Of a stretch of DNA of 64,000 bases, positions 60,091-64,000 are shown in pieces. The DNA is taken from the NCBI RefSeq assembly GCF_043944905.1, contig NZ_JBIMSN010000003.1, positions 62,001 through 126,000 on the forward strand. Direction: 5' to 3'. The notes beneath the pieces are model-generated. The model did no database searches. It was not told where the DNA came from and worked only from the letters and a program-made list of their open reading frames with translations. The translations under genes and the position numbers were made by a program. This DNA comes from Antrihabitans spumae. Its GTDB lineage: Bacteria > Actinomycetota > Actinomycetes > Mycobacteriales > Mycobacteriaceae. Every line of letters starts with the position of its first letter. Within the stretch, counting starts at the first letter, position 1.

Positions 60091-61079
60091 GTTGCCGATT
60101 CCTCCTTTTGTTCCAAAAGCCACTGTGCGCAATTGATATCGGTGACGAGGATCTTCGCCATGCCGCCGGCAAGCGCTCCGAAAATTGCCTCGTGCTTCAG
60201 TTCGCCTCCGGAAACGAGTAACGATGCGCGGCAGTCGCGGATCGCTTCGAGCGGTACCGAGACGGTGCGCGCGGGAAGTGGACCGTCGACGATGCTGCCG
60301 TCGAGGCGATAGAAGCGGCCGCCGATTTCCCCGACCGCGCCATGCGTGCGGAGTTCGTCGAGGATCGCGGTATCGATGTAGCTACCTTCGAAAAGTGTGG
60401 TCGAGGTCGACACCGGACCGACGCCGAACATCATCACCTCGGCTTTGCGGCCGAGACTCAGAGCACGCCCCATGATCGAATCCTGTTCCAGCGCAGTCAC
60501 TGTGGCTGGATCGGCGTAGAGGGGCGCATGGAGTCGGACGGGGGTCGCCTGCAACTGTGTCGCGCATCGTCCGAGCGTGTAGTCGACTCCGGTCTGATAG
60601 TCGATCGACGTCATCGAGCCGTCGAGCTGAACGACGTTGGCGCACTTCGTCGTTTTGGTGCGTAGCGCTTGAGCGACCGCGACTGTCTCCGGGCCCCAGG
60701 TGAATCCGAGGGTGTCGTCGGCTTGCAGGCGGCGGCCGAGGACTGCGGCCGCGGACCGGCCGAGCGGTTGGTAGCCGGTCGCGGAACCGTCGGGCACATC
60801 GCCGATCACAACGGCCTCGGTGAGACCGAACTGGCGTTCCAGGTCTCGTTCGATGTCGGTGTGTACGGCGGACCGGAGATCGTCGGGGACGCTGATCTCG
60901 ATCCGTACCAAGCCTTGGGCTCGTGCCCGTGCGATGAGGCGACCGGCGGTCGGCCTCGAAACGCCGAGTTTCGCGGCGATGTCCGCCTGCGTCGCACCTT
61001 CGAGGTGATAGAGCGTCGCCGCTCGCAGGGCCAGTCGGACGTCGTCGGATGCGCCCGGGCGCACTGGATCCGTTGTCAC
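60087..61079 (-). CDS. SorC/DeoR-type sugar-responsive regulator of the polyol locus
   Basis: 330 residues from GTG 61079, chosen because GAGGAG is five bases upstream; GTG 61085 overlaps that site but is a possible alternative. N-terminal HTH (ATQADIAAKLGVSRPTAGRL), then a SorC sugar-binding domain (LGFTWGPETVAVAQALRTKT, GVGPVSTSTTLFEGSYIDTA, HEAIFGALAGGMAKILVTD). It probably senses a phosphorylated sugar and represses or activates its own operon and the divergent dehydrogenase genes. Confidence 0.88.
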   Translation of the reverse strand: MTTDPVRPGASDDVRLALRAATLYHLEGATQADIAAKLGVSRPTAGRLIARARAQGLVRIEISVPDDLRSAVHTDIERDLERQFGLTEAVVIGDVPDGSATGYQPLGRSAAAVLGRRLQADDTLGFTWGPETVAVAQALRTKTTKCANVVQLDGSMTSIDYQTGVDYTLGRCATQLQATPVRLHAPLYADPATVTALEQDSIMGRALSLGRKAEVMMFGVGPVSTSTTLFEGSYIDTAILDELRTHGAVGEIGGRFYRLDGSIVDGPLPARTVSVPLEAIRDCRASLLVSGGELKHEAIFGALAGGMAKILVTDINCAQWLLEQKEESAT

Positions 61080-61110
61080 ACGCACTCCTCGTCGAGTTTC
61101 GCGTTCGCGG

Positions 61111-61124
61111 TGAGCAGATGCTCA
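61111..61124. promoter_or_regulatory. Candidate SorC operator
   Basis: TGAGCA-GA-TGCTCA, a perfect 6-2-6 inverted repeat midway in the 83-bp region between the divergent regulator and dehydrogenase genes. Confidence 0.5.
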
Positions 61125-61150
61125 GCTCGTGCACGCTTGCTCTCGTACGC

Positions 61151-61162
61151 TAACATCAGAAT
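61151..61162 (+). promoter_or_regulatory. Leaderless -10 element of the polyol dehydrogenase gene
   Basis: TAACAT (61151-61156), six bases, then GTG 61163; no Shine-Dalgarno. Confidence 0.6.
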
Positions 61163-62215
61163 GTGACGTACACAACACTCTCTCCGCCGGAGTCGCCGCC
61201 GAGAACGATGCGTGCAAGCGTGCTGATTGCGCCCGGCGTCATCGAGCTGCAGGAGCGCCCGACGCCACGGCCCGCGCGTGACGAGGTACTGGTCAGAGTC
61301 AGTTCTGTGGGTGTCTGCGGATCCGACGCGCACTACTTCCGGCACGGCCGAATCGGCGAGTACGTCGTCGAATCGCCCCTGATACTCGGTCACGAGGCAG
61401 CAGGCAGGATCGTCGCGGTTGGTTCCGAGGTCGATGGCGAGCGGATCGGTCAGCGTGTCTCGATCGAGCCACAGCACCCCGATCCGACCTCCGAGGAGTC
61501 GCGGTCAGGCCGGCACAACCTGTGTCCACACATGAAGTTCTACGCAACCCCGCCGGTCGACGGTGCGCTGTGCGAGTTCGTCACGATTCAGTCGTCGTTT
61601 GCACATCGAATTCCGGACTCGATCAGCAACGACGCGGCGGCTCTGTTCGAACCCCTTTCGGTGGGAATCGCCGCTGTCCGTAAGGCGGGTGTCGTCGCAG
61701 GCGCGCACGTTTTGATTGCAGGGGCCGGACCGGTCGGATTGGTGACGTTGCAGGTAGCCAGAGCTTTCGGAGCGACGCGAGTTGTCGTTTCCGACCCCGA
61801 TCCGAGTCGGCGAACGGCCGCGACACGGTTCGGCGCACACGAGGTCCTCGATCCGCTCACCGCTGATGTTCGCGCGCTGCGGGTCGACGCCTTCATCGAC
61901 GCATCGGGTGCCCCGCGAGCCGTCGTCGACGGCATGCATGCCGTGCGGCCGGCTGGGACCGTCGTGCTCGTCGGAATGGGCGCCGACGAGCTGTCGATGC
62001 CGGTGTCGTTGCTGCAAACCCGAGAGTTGGTCCTCACCGGTGTGTTTCGATATGCCAACACCTGGCCGACGGCCCGTGAACTCGTGGAGGCGGGATCCGT
62101 CGATCTGGACTCGATGGTCACGCACAGATTCACCCTCGATCAGGTCGCCGACGCGCTCGCTGCTGACCGGATCGAAGGCAGTATCAAAGCAGTCGTCGAT
62201 GTAGCAGGGAGGTAG
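61163..62215 (+). CDS. Zinc-dependent sorbitol/xylitol-type dehydrogenase
   Basis: 350 residues from a GTG. Medium-chain dehydrogenase: catalytic zinc ligands Cys52 (VGVCGSDAHYF), His77-Glu78 (LGHEAAGRIVAVGSEV), and Glu in ALFEPLSVGIAAVRKA; NAD-binding VLIAGAGPVGLVTLQVARAF, then VVVSDPDPSRR with an acidic residue favouring NAD. The structural-zinc lobe lacks three of the four usual Cys (PQHPDPTSEESRSGRHNLCP), as in animal-type sorbitol dehydrogenases. It should oxidise a polyol to the ketose. Two bases before the mannitol dehydrogenase gene. Confidence 0.9.
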   Translation: MTYTTLSPPESPPRTMRASVLIAPGVIELQERPTPRPARDEVLVRVSSVGVCGSDAHYFRHGRIGEYVVESPLILGHEAAGRIVAVGSEVDGERIGQRVSIEPQHPDPTSEESRSGRHNLCPHMKFYATPPVDGALCEFVTIQSSFAHRIPDSISNDAAALFEPLSVGIAAVRKAGVVAGAHVLIAGAGPVGLVTLQVARAFGATRVVVSDPDPSRRTAATRFGAHEVLDPLTADVRALRVDAFIDASGAPRAVVDGMHAVRPAGTVVLVGMGADELSMPVSLLQTRELVLTGVFRYANTWPTARELVEAGSVDLDSMVTHRFTLDQVADALAADRIEGSIKAVVDVAGR

Positions 62216-62217
62216 CA

Positions 62218-63720
62218 ATGGCCGCGGTGGTCGATCGAAAGTCGGGTTCGGTGCGACTCGACGCAAAGTCGGTCGCGCAGTTCGCCGATTCGGTGTCGGT
62301 GCCGACCTACGACCGTTCCGAGATCACGGTCGGCATAGTGCATTTCGGCGTCGGTGGTTTCCACCGTGCACACCAGGCGATGTACGTCGATGCGCTGCTC
62401 GAACGCGGCGGCGCTCGGGACTGGGGCATCTGCGGGGTCGGTGTACTCCCGTCGGATCGAACTATGCGCGACGTGCTGGCCGCGCAGGACTGCCTCTACA
62501 CGCTGGCGGTGACTGCTCCCGACGGTTCGTGGACGGCGCGCGTGATCGGGTCGATCGTCGAATACCTCTATGCTCCGGACGATCCGGAGAAGGTGATCGC
62601 GACGATGGCGAACGAGGCGACCCGCATCGTCTCCTTGACCATCACTGAAGGCGGCTACAACTTCTCGGCGACGACGGGCGAGTTCGACGCGGACAATCCG
62701 GCCATCGTTGCCGACCTGGTGCCGAATGCCGTCCCTGCAACAACTTTCGGCTACGTCATCGAGGCGCTCGCTCGCCGTCGGGCGCGCGGTCTCCCTCCGT
62801 TCACGATCATGTCCTGCGACAACATCGAGGGCAACGGCCACATCGCGCGGTCGACGTTCACGGCGTTCGCACGGCTGCGAGACCCCGATCTCGCAAACTG
62901 GATCGAGACCGAGGGCGCGTTTCCGAACTCGATGGTCGACCGCATCACGCCGGCGACGACGGCTGCGACGACCGCGGAGATCGCAGAGCGGTACGGCATC
63001 GACGACGCCTGGCCGGTAGCGACCGAACCGTTCACCCAATGGGTGCTCGAAGACTCCTTCACACTCGGCCGCCCCGACTTCGACAGTGTCGGTGTGCAAC
63101 TCGTCGACGATGTCGCGCCGTACGAGTTGATGAAACTCAGGTTGCTCAACGCCAGCCATCAATCGATGTGCTACTTCGGCTATCTGAGTGGTTACCGACT
63201 TGTGCACGAGGTCGCCCAGGATCCGCTGTTCGCGCGATTCCTGTTGCGGTACATGGACAACGAGGCGACGCCGACGCTGCGGCCGGTACCCGGCGTCGAC
63301 CTCGACGAATACAAGCACACCCTGATCGAGCGCTTCTCGAACGCGTCCGTGCGCGATACCGTTGCCCGGCTGTGTGCCGAATCGTCCGATCGAATTCCGA
63401 AGTGGCTGCTGCCTGTCATCAGGCACCAGCTCGAGTCCGGCGGCGAGATCACCTGCGCGGCAGCGGTTGTGGCAAGTTGGGCAAGGTACGCCGAGGCCGT
63501 GGACGAGGAAGGTGAACCGATCACCATCGTCGACCAACTGCGCGATCGACTGATGCCGCTCGCCGCGTCGCAACACGAGGACCCCACCGCATTTCTCACC
63601 GATCGAGCGGTGTTCGGCGACCTGATCGACGAGCCTAGGTTCGTCGAGGCCTACCTGGCCGGCCTCGATTCGCTGCACACAATCGGCGCACGAGCGACGG
63701 TGGCACAACTAGCCGAGTAG
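62218..63720 (+). CDS. Mannitol/arabitol-type dehydrogenase (MtlK/long-chain polyol dehydrogenase family)
   Basis: 500 residues from ATG 62218. VGIVHFGVGGFHRAHQAMYV is the N-terminal NAD motif; SLTITEGGYNFSATTGEFDA and the family signature core CDNIEGNGHIARSTF and KLRLLNASHQSMCYFGYLSG (catalytic Lys, Asn and His region) are intact. It oxidises mannitol to fructose, arabitol to xylulose or similar. Co-transcribed with the zinc dehydrogenase (2-bp gap). Overlaps the convergent xylulokinase end by 12 bp. Confidence 0.93.
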   Translation: MAAVVDRKSGSVRLDAKSVAQFADSVSVPTYDRSEITVGIVHFGVGGFHRAHQAMYVDALLERGGARDWGICGVGVLPSDRTMRDVLAAQDCLYTLAVTAPDGSWTARVIGSIVEYLYAPDDPEKVIATMANEATRIVSLTITEGGYNFSATTGEFDADNPAIVADLVPNAVPATTFGYVIEALARRRARGLPPFTIMSCDNIEGNGHIARSTFTAFARLRDPDLANWIETEGAFPNSMVDRITPATTAATTAEIAERYGIDDAWPVATEPFTQWVLEDSFTLGRPDFDSVGVQLVDDVAPYELMKLRLLNASHQSMCYFGYLSGYRLVHEVAQDPLFARFLLRYMDNEATPTLRPVPGVDLDEYKHTLIERFSNASVRDTVARLCAESSDRIPKWLLPVIRHQLESGGEITCAAAVVASWARYAEAVDEEGEPITIVDQLRDRLMPLAASQHEDPTAFLTDRAVFGDLIDEPRFVEAYLAGLDSLHTIGARATVAQLAE

Positions 63721-64000
63721 CGGCGACCCGTCGGTCAGCTCGCGGACCGACCCGTACCGCTCCCTGATCTCGGGCGTCGCGACACCGTCGTACACGGTCG
63801 CCGTCGCGTGGGTCCAGCGCGGCGGTTCAACGTTGCCCGACAACGCCCACGCAGCTTGTCGAGCAGCACCATCGGCGACGTATTCGCCCGGTTCGGGAAC
63901 GGCGACGGGAACACCGAAAATCGTAGGCGCGAGTTCGCAAATCGCTGTGGAGCGCGCGCCGCCGCCGACGAGCAGCACGCGGTCGGTCCGCACACCCTGG
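63709..64000 (-). CDS. xylB: Xylulokinase (FGGY kinase), C-terminal fragment cut by window edge
   Basis: About 97 residues of the C-terminal domain, open to the right edge. VLLVGGGARSTAICELAPTI is the conserved FGGY C-terminal motif, followed by VPEPGEYVADGAARQAAWAL, typical of xylulokinases. It would phosphorylate the ketopentose produced by the two dehydrogenases. Its stop is within the end of the mannitol dehydrogenase gene. Confidence 0.85.
   Translation of the reverse strand, partial: QGVRTDRVLLVGGGARSTAICELAPTIFGVPVAVPEPGEYVADGAARQAAWALSGNVEPPRWTHATATVYDGVATPEIRERYGSVRELTDGSPLLG

Overview
The window is chromosomal DNA of a high-G+C, mycolic-acid-producing actinobacterium, most likely Rhodococcus or a close Nocardiaceae relative. 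The reasons are gene order closely parallel to the Mycobacterium tuberculosis menA-htpX and rpmG-rpoC regions (comparison from memory), a fused HadA/HadB dehydratase of mycolic-acid synthesis, an MceG-type ATPase, an IdeR/DtxR-type iron box, many GTG starts and many apparent leaderless promoters. It is a draft assembly: there is one run of 37 N (40855-40891) and two genes carry frame disruptions.

Left part (1-34483): a menaquinone supercluster. menA, menE, menB, menC, menD, menG and the menaquinone reductase menJ are spread over both strands with a polyprenyl diphosphate synthase (grcC1), mgtA, pitA, two DUF3349 genes, DUF3592 and DUF2505 genes and htpX. Together they make demethylmenaquinone, methylate it and partly saturate its side chain. 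Between these conserved genes lie accessory blocks: a SARP-type regulator with a DrrAB-like exporter; an HxlR regulator facing a Baeyer-Villiger-type monooxygenase; a LysR regulator flanked by two class A beta-lactamase-family genes; an orphan PIMT-like methyltransferase bounded by 40-bp direct repeats; an iron-regulated siderophore-interacting protein; and an AraC-VOC-DoxX-YCII block.

Middle (34484-36360): a 750-bp non-coding mosaic of at least three repeat families, then yajQ and tRNA-Tyr, tRNA-Thr and tRNA-Met.

Information-processing cluster (36431-53365): rpmG, hadAB, tRNA-Trp, secE, nusG, rplK, rplA, a protein made of nine 10-residue repeats, a hydrolase, the rplJ leader with attenuator, rplJ, rplL, mceG, rpoB and rpoC. 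The rifampicin-resistance region of rpoB looks wild type.

Right end (53427-64000): a double terminator, an aldo/keto reductase, a frame-disrupted MmyB-like regulator, then a polyol uptake and catabolism locus: SorC regulator, ABC transporter (binding protein, two permeases, ATPase), a sorbitol/xylitol-type dehydrogenase, a mannitol/arabitol-type dehydrogenase and the end of a xylulokinase.

The most unusual feature is a family of five intergenic stem-loop elements (17-bp arms, always a 12-base loop) whose outer ends supply the TAG stop codons of the flanking genes. Other notable points are a set of leaderless promoters with fixed spacing, one embedded in the iron box; the repeat mosaic with relatives inside the rplK-rplA and rpoB-rpoC gaps; the decapeptide-repeat protein; and a polyol ABC ATPase whose Walker A lysine is arginine.
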